Below are positions 1 to 5,561 of a stretch of 8,845 nucleotides of DNA, piece by piece (positions within the stretch are counted from its first letter, which is position 1; every line of letters begins with the position of its first letter). The notes below the pieces were generated by a model. That model did no database searches and was not told the DNA's origin. It saw nothing but the letters and a program-made list of their open reading frames with translations. A program made the translations under genes and the position numbers. Source of the stretch: DASXUC01 sp036004445 (GTDB lineage: Bacteria > Sysuimicrobiota > Sysuimicrobiia > Sysuimicrobiales > Kaftiobacteriaceae); NCBI GenBank assembly GCA_036004445.1, contig DASYRL010000110.1, positions 1 to 8,845 on the forward strand. The letters run 5' to 3'.

Positions 1-431
1 TGGATCGCCGCCCACAGGCAGACTGCGAGCTTCGTGTCGAGCCGGCGGACGATCTCGTATTCGCGCAGCGCGCCGTCGCGGTCGCCCTTCTGCAGATACG
101 CGCGGGCGAGGTAATCGTGGGCCTGCACGAACAGGGGCCGCAGCGCGATGGCCACTTTGTACAGCTCGATGGCACGATCGACCTGTCCGACTTTCCGGTA
201 GCAGTAGGCAAGGTTGTTGAACGCTTCGGGGAACCGCCCGCCCAGAGCAAGCGCGCGTTCGTACTCCGGGATCGCCGCCGCCCACTTCCTCTGGCGGTGC
301 AGTTCCAGCCCGCGTTTGAACGCCGCCACGGCCTCCGAACTGATTCCCGCTGGGACTTCCGTGACGTCGGCGGCCTGCAGCGCGGCCGGCAGGACGGCGA
401 GCAGCAATACGACGGCGATGAGGTGGCGCAT
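1..431 (-). CDS. Exported TPR-repeat protein, C-terminus cut by window edge
   Basis: Reading leftward from an ATG at 431, 143 residues are visible before the window ends. Residues 1-20 form a typical signal peptide (MRHLIAVVLLL, then AALQA just before the likely cleavage site), so the protein is probably exported. From about residue 34 there are three tetratricopeptide repeats (about 34-66, 67-100, 101-134) with the usual Ala/Gly/Tyr pattern, for example FNNLAYCYRKVGQVDRAIEL and AHDYLARAYLQKGDRDGALR. TPRs are protein-protein interaction scaffolds; no catalytic domain is visible. No clear Shine-Dalgarno lies before the ATG. It starts 35 bases after the amidohydrolase stop and is probably the fourth gene of the leftward operon. 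The specific partner is unknown, and further domains could lie beyond the edge. Confidence 0.8.
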   Translation of the reverse strand, partial: MRHLIAVVLLLAVLPAALQAADVTEVPAGISSEAVAAFKRGLELHRQRKWAAAIPEYERALALGGRFPEAFNNLAYCYRKVGQVDRAIELYKVAIALRPLFVQAHDYLARAYLQKGDRDGALREYEIVRRLDTKLAVCLWAAI

Positions 432-466
432 TTGTCTGGTTAGAGGCCGGCGCTGGCTGCCGCGGT

Positions 467-1363
467 TTACTGAGCCGGCAGCTTCAGGACCCGCCGCGCG
501 TTTCCACCGAGAATGGCCGCGCGGTCTTCCGGCGGCAGCTCCAGCGCGTCGAGCACGTCCAGCTGCTCCTTGACGATGTGGTGGCGGTAGCCCCCGTAGA
601 TCGTGGAGTCTGTGCCGAACAGAATCCGCTGTGCACCGAACGCGCGGATCGCGTCACGGAACACCTGTTCCAGCGAGGGTTCTCCGGGATGGAACAGGCG
701 CCAGTTGTTCGTTCCCGACGTATCGACGCAGACATTCTCGGTGTGATACGCGAGGAACAGCGTCTCCCGCAGGAACCCCGCTCCGAAGTGCGCGATCAGA
801 AACGTTACCTCGGGGAACTCTTTCACCGGGGCGGACAGCGGGAGCGGGCTCGCAAACGTCAGGTCGTAGAAGGCGCCGATCGTGATCCCGAAGTGGAACA
901 AGATGGGCAGGCCCATCTCCGCGGCGGCCTCGTAGATCGGGTAAAGGGCCCGATCGTTCGCGAGGAAGCGCTGCGTCGGCGGGTAGAGCTTCAGTCCCGA
1001 CAGCCCCATCTCGCGGAACTTCGACACCGTGCGCCAGGCGTCGGGATGCCGCGGGTCGGGCAGCGACCCCCAGCCCGCGAATCGGTCGGGGCGCAGTGCC
1101 ACGAACTGCGCGAGTTCCTCGTTGCCTTCTCCCACCGCGATGAACGCACCGACGTCCACTCCGGCGGCGTCGAATTCCTTCAGCCAGCTCTGCGCGTGGT
1201 CGTCCAGCGTGCGGCCTTCGAGCTCGGCCAGCCGCTCCTCGAACGTTTTGCCGCGGATCCGGACCGCCTGGACGGCCTGGCGCCGGTAGCCCGGAGAGCG
1301 GTCCCGCATGCGGCGCAGCATCGCCGCGGTCACGAGATGGAGATGACTGTCGACGATGCCCAC
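467..1363 (-). CDS. Amidohydrolase-2 family metal-dependent hydrolase
   Basis: A 298-residue TIM-barrel hydrolase of the Amidohydro_2 type (the family of ACMSD-like decarboxylases and related hydrolases), presumably cytoplasmic; the substrate cannot be told. Metal-site motifs are in the expected order: DSHLHL at the N-terminus (H7, H9), GLKLYPP near 123-129, LFHFG (H157), IAHFG (H192) and FGTDS (D252). The C-terminal NARRVLKL is also typical of the family. The frame stays open upstream to 1477, but that part overlaps the preceding gene; the GTG at 1363 puts the HxH motif at residues 7-9, as usual, and has an AGGA overlapping the upstream TAG. The 8-base gap suggests translational coupling with the CsgG-like gene. 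The family call is firm; whether it is a hydrolase or a decarboxylase is open. Confidence 0.88.
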   Translation of the reverse strand: MGIVDSHLHLVTAAMLRRMRDRSPGYRRQAVQAVRIRGKTFEERLAELEGRTLDDHAQSWLKEFDAAGVDVGAFIAVGEGNEELAQFVALRPDRFAGWGSLPDPRHPDAWRTVSKFREMGLSGLKLYPPTQRFLANDRALYPIYEAAAEMGLPILFHFGITIGAFYDLTFASPLPLSAPVKEFPEVTFLIAHFGAGFLRETLFLAYHTENVCVDTSGTNNWRLFHPGEPSLEQVFRDAIRAFGAQRILFGTDSTIYGGYRHHIVKEQLDVLDALELPPEDRAAILGGNARRVLKLPAQ

Positions 1364-1371
1364 GGACGGTC

Positions 1372-2022
1372 CTACTTGATCGCGGGGCGCGCCTTCTTGA
1401 CGAAATCGTCGACGGCTTCCAGCGTGGCTTTGCCGATGAGCTGCGAGTCGAAGTTGTTCACGGTCACGCTGCCCCACCAGTAGCCGGCCCAGATCGAGAT
1501 GCTGGACTGCTGCTTGCGGACGTCCGCCGCCGGTTCGGCGACGAACGCGCCGGCGGCGACGTCGAGCACTTTGCCGCGCAGGTTGACGGTGGCGGTGATC
1601 GTGTACGCGCAGCCCACGATCGGCAGGCAGCCGCCGGTGTACTGCTGATCGAACGTGCTGACCTCACCCATCAGGACGTAATCGGCTTCCAGCGACTTGG
1701 CGACCTTCTGGGCATCCTGCCAGTCGAGCATCCCGGCGGACTCGATCCGCGCCTGCCGCAGCGCGTCCTGGACCTGGTCGCGGGAGAGCACGCGGACGTT
1801 GGGGTCGTCGCGCAGGCGGTTGATGATCCGGACGGTGACGGTTTCCCGCGTGTAGGTCCAGCCGCCGGCGCGGTCGGCGAAATCGACGACCATCACGGTC
1901 TTCCGGGGAGCCTGCGCGGCGGCCTGCCCTGAACCCGAGTCGAGCGATTGGTTGAGGGCGGGCCAAGCCGCCAGCAAGATGAGCACGACAGCAAGCGCTG
2001 CCCAGATCCGGGTGTTCTTCAT
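1372..2022 (-). CDS. CsgG-like exported protein
   Basis: A 216-residue protein starting at ATG 2022, with a strong GGAGG six bases upstream. Residues 8-22 are hydrophobic and AAAQA at 34-38 is a plausible signal peptidase I site; no lipobox cysteine is present, unlike true CsgG. The remainder resembles the CsgG/HfaB superfamily: KTVMVVDFADR (41-51), NVRVLSRDQVQDALRQARI (75-93), LEADYVLMGEVSTFD (111-125), a central beta-rich part (TITATVNLRGKVLD), then a C-terminal helix QLIGKATLEAVDDFVKKA. In the family these proteins form outer-membrane secretion pores or envelope components, often with curli or polysaccharide systems; pore formation is not shown here. CsgG itself is larger (about 260 residues mature), so this is a shorter paralogue. 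It is second in the leftward operon, 39 bases after the HD-GYP gene. Confidence 0.75.
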   Translation of the reverse strand: MKNTRIWAALAVVLILLAAWPALNQSLDSGSGQAAAQAPRKTVMVVDFADRAGGWTYTRETVTVRIINRLRDDPNVRVLSRDQVQDALRQARIESAGMLDWQDAQKVAKSLEADYVLMGEVSTFDQQYTGGCLPIVGCAYTITATVNLRGKVLDVAAGAFVAEPAADVRKQQSSISIWAGYWWGSVTVNNFDSQLIGKATLEAVDDFVKKARPAIK

Positions 2023-2061
2023 AGGCGTCCTCCGCTTTGAGTGCTGTGTGTTGTTCCAGCC

Positions 2062-3750
2062 CTAGCGGAGAAGCCCCTGCCGGCTCATCAACTGCCCGGC
2101 GTGGTAGAGTTCGACGAACGCGCGGACGACCTCCGGATCGAACTGTGCGCCCACCTCGGATTCGACGTAGGCGAGGGCGCGCTCGATAGGCCAGGCCGGC
2201 CGGTAGGGGCGATCGGACGTCAGCGCATCCCACACGTCGACCACCGCGAAGATGCGGGCCGCAAGCGGAATCTGTTCGCCCCGCAGGCCGCGCGGATACC
2301 CGCTTCCGTCCCAACGCTCGTGATGCGCGTAAGGAATATCGATGGCGGCCCGGAGATAGGCAATGGGTGCCAGCAGTTCCGAGGCATAGTCGGGATGCCG
2401 CCGCATGACCTGCCATTCGTGCTCGGACAGCGGGCCGGGCTTCAGCAGCACCGCGTCGGGGATGCCCATCTTGCCGATGTCGTGCAGCAGTGCGCCGCGC
2501 CGGATGTGCACGAGCTCGGCGTCGGCGATCCCCATCGCGCGGGCCAGGCGCTCGGTCATCTCGGTGACTCGCTGCGTATGGCCCTCGGTCTCCTTGTCGC
2601 GAAGGTCCATGGCGCGGGACCATCCTTCCAGCGTCGTGTCGTAGGCCATCGTGAGGTCGAGGTTGGCGCGCTGAAGATCGCCGAACAGGGTGGCATTGTC
2701 GACCGCAATCGCCGTCTGCCCGGCCAGGGCCTCGAGGAAATCCAGCCATTCCTGGTCCGGATGCAGCGGCGACCGATGGGACACCTCGAGCACCCCGCGG
2801 AGATGCCCTTTCGCGATCAGCGGGGCCGCGTAGACGGCATCGAATCCCTCCTCGCGCATCATCGCCGCCGGCGGCCCTTCGCCGGCGGCCTTTCGGCGGA
2901 CCCCCACCGTTCGCCGTTCCAGGGCCGCCCGCCCGGCGATCCCTTCGCCCACCCGAGTCACCCGTCCGGTGCCCGTCGTCCGGAAACCGCGGGTGGCGGC
3001 GTACGCGAGAGCCTGATCAGACGGCCGCAGCAGCAAGACCGCAGCGGCATCGACGCCCAGGTGGGTGGTGACCTGATCGAGCAGCACGTCGAGGGTCACC
3101 CGCAGGTCGAGGCTGGTCGAGATCGCGATATCGATGGCCCGCAGCGCGGCGAGCCGTTCCAGCCGTTTGGCGGTCGCGTCGTGCAGCCGGCTGGTCGCGA
3201 TAGCCAGTGCCGCCTGGTTCGCAAACGCCTGCAGCTGGGCCGCGTGTCCGGCGGTGTAGAATCCGGGGTCGGCGATGATCAGGTGGAGGAACCCGATGAA
3301 ATCGTTGCGCGCCCGTAGCGGCACACCCAGGTAGGACCGGGGCGGGGCCCCGCCCGGTGCTCTGACCCACTCCGCTGAGCGGCTGGTATCGGCGATGATC
3401 ACCGGGTGGCCCGTCTCCCGCATCCGCCGGAGCGTCGGAAACTCCGCGATCACGAACTCCTGCTCCGCTTCAGCCCCCAGCGGGTGGCCGCCAACCCGGA
3501 CGACGCGCGCGACGGCGTCATCGGCGAGCATGATCGTCGCCGCATCATGGGGGACGACGCGGCCGATATTCGCGAGGATGCGATCGAGCAGTTCGTCGCG
3601 GTCGAGCGTACCGATGAGCGCCTCGGCCGTATCGCGCAGCGCCTCGGCCAGCACTCGCTGCTTCTCCCCTTCCCGCTTCGTGTCCTGAAACGGTTCCTGC
3701 ACCAGGCTCGCTGACCCCTGCGCGTCTCCGCTCTCAGAAAGTAGTCTCAT
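2062..3750 (-). CDS. GAF-GAF-HD-GYP cyclic-di-GMP phosphodiesterase
   Basis: A 562-residue cytoplasmic signalling protein. A short helical lead (20-45) is followed by two GAF sensor domains (about 45-188 and 205-352) and an HD-GYP domain (about 370-545). All metal and catalytic positions known from HD-GYP enzymes are present: E387 and H391 (ETEGH), H423-D424 with K427 (HDIGKMGIPD), H452 (RRHPDYA), H476-H477 in HHERWDGSGYP, and D505 (VVDVWDAL). The GYP signature is intact at 484-486. It is therefore probably an active phosphodiesterase degrading c-di-GMP to pGpG or GMP, controlled by ligands or redox state at the GAF domains. There is no transmembrane segment. The frame is open upstream to 3960, but that part has no domain character and lies in the divergent promoter region, so ATG 3750 is preferred despite a poor Shine-Dalgarno. 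It heads the leftward operon and is divergent from the peptide/XRE-TPR pair. Confidence 0.9.
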   Translation of the reverse strand: MRLLSESGDAQGSASLVQEPFQDTKREGEKQRVLAEALRDTAEALIGTLDRDELLDRILANIGRVVPHDAATIMLADDAVARVVRVGGHPLGAEAEQEFVIAEFPTLRRMRETGHPVIIADTSRSAEWVRAPGGAPPRSYLGVPLRARNDFIGFLHLIIADPGFYTAGHAAQLQAFANQAALAIATSRLHDATAKRLERLAALRAIDIAISTSLDLRVTLDVLLDQVTTHLGVDAAAVLLLRPSDQALAYAATRGFRTTGTGRVTRVGEGIAGRAALERRTVGVRRKAAGEGPPAAMMREEGFDAVYAAPLIAKGHLRGVLEVSHRSPLHPDQEWLDFLEALAGQTAIAVDNATLFGDLQRANLDLTMAYDTTLEGWSRAMDLRDKETEGHTQRVTEMTERLARAMGIADAELVHIRRGALLHDIGKMGIPDAVLLKPGPLSEHEWQVMRRHPDYASELLAPIAYLRAAIDIPYAHHERWDGSGYPRGLRGEQIPLAARIFAVVDVWDALTSDRPYRPAWPIERALAYVESEVGAQFDPEVVRAFVELYHAGQLMSRQGLLR

Positions 3751-3854
3751 CTTAAACCCATATTGATACCCGACACAACAATTCAGAAAAGACGAGGATT
3801 GCATGACCTGGCGCGAGAATGGGCCGGGTTGGGCGCGGGCGCGCTCTTGCATGG

Positions 3855-3870
3855 AAGTTACACCAAACTT
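3855..3870. promoter_or_regulatory. Possible operator: inverted repeat AAGTT-N6-AACTT
   Basis: A perfect 5-base inverted repeat with 6-base spacing (AAGTTACACCAAACTT), with half-site centres about one helical turn apart. It lies 21 bases before the peptide start codon. Dyads of this size suit dimeric XRE-family regulators, and the downstream XRE-TPR protein is the obvious candidate binder. This is inferred from position and symmetry only; five-base arms can arise by chance, and I found no second copy near the regulator start. Confidence 0.3.
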
Positions 3871-3879
3871 ACGCGCGAC

Positions 3880-3884
3880 GGAGG
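3880..3884 (+). promoter_or_regulatory. Strong ribosome binding site of the small peptide gene
   Basis: GGAGG seven bases before ATG 3892, with an A-rich spacer. It fixes the start of the small peptide at 3892, although the frame is open back to 3763, and it argues that this short gene is really translated. Confidence 0.85.
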
Positions 3885-3891
3885 AGAGAAA

Positions 3892-4050
3892 ATGCGGAAA
3901 TTGGCTGTAATCCTGCTCATTGCACTGATCGCGTTGGTTGCCGGGGCCACCGGAATGCAAATAGCCGGTGATACCGGACCAGATGGTGATGGAAGCAACC
4001 CGTACGTCATTCAGATGGCCGGCGACACCGGACCTGACGGAGATGGCTAG
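3892..4050 (+). CDS. Small exported peptide precursor with duplicated decapeptide (putative signalling propeptide)
   Basis: A 52-residue product with a very strong ribosome binding site. Residues 1-21 look like a signal peptide or signal anchor: MRK, then an Ile/Leu/Val/Ala-rich stretch ending VAGATG. The rest holds two identical copies of AGDTGPDGDG, at residues 25-34 and 43-52, preceded by MQI and IQM respectively and joined by SNPYVIQM. The second copy ends exactly at the C-terminus, where Phr-type pheromones usually sit. It precedes an XRE-TPR regulator by 96 bases on the same strand. By analogy to RRNPP systems I infer that it is secreted, processed and re-imported to bind the regulator; no direct homology is recognised. 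The Asp/Gly repeat also recalls short calcium-binding loops, so a structural or metal-binding role is an alternative. Codon use is less GC-biased than in neighbouring genes (30 of 52 codons end in G or C). Confidence 0.75.
   Translation: MRKLAVILLIALIALVAGATGMQIAGDTGPDGDGSNPYVIQMAGDTGPDGDG
3964..4047 (+). repeat. Two in-frame 30-base repeats encoding AGDTGPDGDG
   Basis: The units lie at 3964-3993 and 4018-4047, offset by 54 bases. They differ at six of 30 bases. Every difference is at a third codon position and is synonymous (GGT/GGC, GAT/GAC, CCA/CCT, GAT/GAC, GGT/GGA, GGA/GGC). The duplication is therefore not recent, and the amino-acid sequence has been kept while the DNA diverged. Confidence 0.95.
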
Positions 4051-4095
4051 TCGCGTGTGAATCGCGCACGTAAGGCAGGTGCGCCCGCGTCTCCT

Positions 4096-4109
4096 CTCGA
4101 AAAGTCGAG
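4096..4109 (+). other. Small hairpin between peptide and regulator genes
   Basis: CTCGA, loop AAAG, TCGAG form a 5-base-pair stem with a tetraloop in the 96-base gap between the peptide stop and the regulator start. No T-run follows, so it is not an obvious terminator. It could act as a weak mRNA stabiliser or processing site that separates expression of peptide and receptor, or it may be chance. Confidence 0.3.
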
Positions 4110-4133
4110 CATCGGTACGCTCTCACCATAATT

Positions 4134-4139
4134 GGGAGG
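4134..4139 (+). promoter_or_regulatory. Ribosome binding site fixing the XRE-TPR start
   Basis: GGGAGG lies seven bases before ATG 4147. An in-frame TTG at 4132 overlaps this site and cannot use it, so the ATG at 4147 is chosen as the start. Confidence 0.85.
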
Positions 4140-4146
4140 CGTTTTC

Positions 4147-5439
4147 ATGTCACTCGGCCAGCGCATACGGGAACTCCGCCAGTCCCGGGGTCTGACGCAA
4201 ACCCAACTGGGAGGCGCCGAGCTGTCGAAAAGTTTCATCAGCCTCGTGGAACGCGACCGCACGCGGCCATCCGTAGAGACCCTGACGTTCATGGCGCGGC
4301 GGCTCGGCACCTCGGTGGACGGGCTGCTGGGTCAGGAAGGCCGTCTCCATGAGACGGCGGCAGAGAGCCTGCTGACGCTCAGCCGCGAGGCCGCGAAGCG
4401 GCGAGAGCTGGCGACGGCGCTCCGTCTGTTGGACGCCGCGGAGTACGTTGCACAAACCTATCACCTCGACGAAGCCGCACGCGAGGTCTCGCTGCAGCGG
4501 GCGGACATCCTCATCGCTCAGCAGGCCTACGCGGAAGCGTGGCCGCTCCTGGAGCGCGTGAAGGCCGCCTGCGAGGAGAGCCAGGACCACTGGCGGCTTG
4601 GCCGTACGCTGCTGACGCTGGCCCGGTATAAGGTGCGGGTCAGAGAGTTTCCCGAAGCCATTTCGCTCCTGGAGAACGCGCTGCTGATCTTGAAGCGGGC
4701 CCGGGCTAGCCGCGATCCGGCCCGCGCGGAAGCCCTGATCCTGCTCGGCACGGCCCTGACCTACACCGGTGCCTTCGAGGACTCGCTGCGGCGCTACGAA
4801 GAGGCGGCCATCTCAGACATCGCCAAACGCGACACAGTGCTCCGCGGCCGCGCCCTGTGGGGGATTGGCCTCGCCCACCGCAAGCTGGGGAACTTCGAGA
4901 AGGCTCGTGATCACCTGATGCGCGCCCGCGACGCCATGGAGGAAGCAGAAGAGCTCCCCGATCTCATGCGCGTTCTCAAGAATATCGGCCAGCTGGATCT
5001 GGACCAGGGGCGGCACAAGGACGCGCTGCGGCATCTCCACCGCGCCATGCGCGTCGCGGAGAAGGTAGGCAACCCCCTGACCCTTGGTTCGGTGATCACC
5101 GAACTGGCCCGCGCCCACCTGGAGGCCGGTGACCTCGATGACGCCGAGCACTTTGCGCAGCAATCCCTGGCGCGCGCGCGCGAGACGGATCCCGTCGAAG
5201 TAGCCGAGTCGCAGGCGATTCTCGCCAACATCCGAATGCGGCGCAAAGACCTTACCGGAGCCGCCCAGCTCATGAAGGAAGCACTCGCCATTTTCAAGGA
5301 GCGCGGCATGCAGGCCAAGATGGCTAACACCGCCCGTGAGCTGGGCCTGCTGCTGAAAGAACAGGGCGCGGTGGCCGAAGCCGCGGACTTCCTGGCGATT
5401 GCGCTGGAGAGCACGAGTCCCGAGCCCGCCACCCGCTAA
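4147..5439 (+). CDS. XRE-family HTH regulator with TPR array (RRNPP-like architecture)
   Basis: A 430-residue cytoplasmic regulator. Residues 4-62 are an HTH_3/XRE DNA-binding domain: LGQRIRELRQSRGLTQTQL, then the recognition helix SKSFISLVERDRTRPS and ARRLGTSVDGLLG. Residues about 75-422 are helical repeats, roughly nine TPRs; the clearest are at 148-182, 192-221, 231-263, 270-304, 310-344, 350-383 and 389-422. This is the layout and size class of peptide-responsive RRNPP regulators (PlcR, NprR, PrgX and Rgg are about 280-430 residues), where the TPR groove binds an imported peptide and changes DNA binding or protein contacts. The repeat-bearing small peptide gene directly upstream, on the same strand and probably co-transcribed, is the obvious ligand candidate. 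Likely targets are its own promoter and the divergent HD-GYP operon. The domain calls are firm; the peptide-receptor role is inferred. It could instead be a non-peptide XRE-TPR regulator such as those of sporulation or stress control. Confidence 0.88.
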   Translation: MSLGQRIRELRQSRGLTQTQLGGAELSKSFISLVERDRTRPSVETLTFMARRLGTSVDGLLGQEGRLHETAAESLLTLSREAAKRRELATALRLLDAAEYVAQTYHLDEAAREVSLQRADILIAQQAYAEAWPLLERVKAACEESQDHWRLGRTLLTLARYKVRVREFPEAISLLENALLILKRARASRDPARAEALILLGTALTYTGAFEDSLRRYEEAAISDIAKRDTVLRGRALWGIGLAHRKLGNFEKARDHLMRARDAMEEAEELPDLMRVLKNIGQLDLDQGRHKDALRHLHRAMRVAEKVGNPLTLGSVITELARAHLEAGDLDDAEHFAQQSLARARETDPVEVAESQAILANIRMRRKDLTGAAQLMKEALAIFKERGMQAKMANTARELGLLLKEQGAVAEAADFLAIALESTSPEPATR

Positions 5440-5467
5440 GAACCGGGAACAGGGAACCGGGAACCGG
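5440..5467. repeat. Heptanucleotide tandem repeat, four units of GAACCGG
   Basis: Four consecutive 7-base units starting right after the regulator stop codon: GAACCGG, GAACAGG, GAACCGG, GAACCGG, with a degraded fifth (GAGCGG) after them. It is a short intergenic microsatellite, a possible site of copy-number slippage, and too short to say more. Confidence 0.85.
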
Positions 5468-5483
5468 GAGCGGTAAGGTCGCC

Positions 5484-5530
5484 CCCCGTTCGCCCTGAGC
5501 TTATCGAAGGGCGGACGGGGTTTCGTTTGT
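5484..5530 (+). terminator. Long palindrome with T-rich tail, probable terminator; REP-like element
   Basis: The left arm 5484-5496 (CCCCGTTCGCCCT) pairs with 5508-5520 (AGGGCGGACGGGG): 13 pairs including one G-U, with an 11-base loop. TTTCGTTTGT follows, so it can act as an intrinsic terminator for the peptide/XRE-TPR transcript. The core, CCCTGAGCTTATCGAAGGG, matches a palindromic intergenic repeat that I recall from many unrelated high-GC bacteria; when wrongly translated it gives strings such as PFDKLRANG. So it may be an interspersed repeat that has been co-opted. Confidence 0.7.
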
Positions 5531-5561
5531 CCGAGCGGCGCGCGGGAAAAACCTTGCTGAC

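Larger units (their letters stand above)
3751..3891. promoter_or_regulatory. Divergent intergenic control region
   Basis: This 141-base stretch separates the leftward HD-GYP gene from the rightward peptide gene and must hold promoters for both operons. It is locally AT-richer at both ends (about 3751-3790 and 3850-3870), as is common for promoters in GC-rich genomes. I could not assign a convincing -35/-10 pair on either strand: TTGCAT at 3799 and at 3847 lack a good -10 at the right distance. An alternative sigma factor or an activator-dependent promoter would fit. Confidence 0.55.

Noticed and set aside
578..1483. Long open frame on the + strand opposite the amidohydrolase
   Set aside because: It is antisense to a gene with full family motifs, is Arg/Pro/Gly-rich in a non-protein-like way, and results from high-GC codon bias.
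1664..2749. 361-codon open frame on the - strand overlapping the HD-GYP and CsgG-like genes
   Set aside because: It is out of frame with both supported genes and gives a low-complexity Arg/Gly/Pro product.
2041..3318. 425-codon open frame on the + strand opposite the HD-GYP gene
   Set aside because: The opposite strand encodes clear GAF and HD-GYP domains with all catalytic residues; this frame has no recognisable domain.
3763..3891. N-terminal extension of the small peptide to 3763
   Set aside because: It would bury the signal-like hydrophobic segment inside the protein; the GGAGG at 3880 clearly sets the start at 3892.
3751..3960. N-terminal extension of the HD-GYP gene to 3960
   Set aside because: The extension has no domain or low-complexity pattern, would overlap the peptide gene and the divergent promoter region, and no upstream ATG has a good ribosome binding site.
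4054..4070. CGTGTG-N5-CGCACG hairpin just after the peptide stop as a terminator
   Set aside because: The stem is only six pairs with a G-U, and no T-run follows; it would not be expected to stop transcription.
4127..4132. CATAAT as a -10 box for the XRE-TPR gene
   Set aside because: Transcription would start near 4139, removing the GGGAGG ribosome binding site at 4134-4139, and no -35 is present at the right distance.
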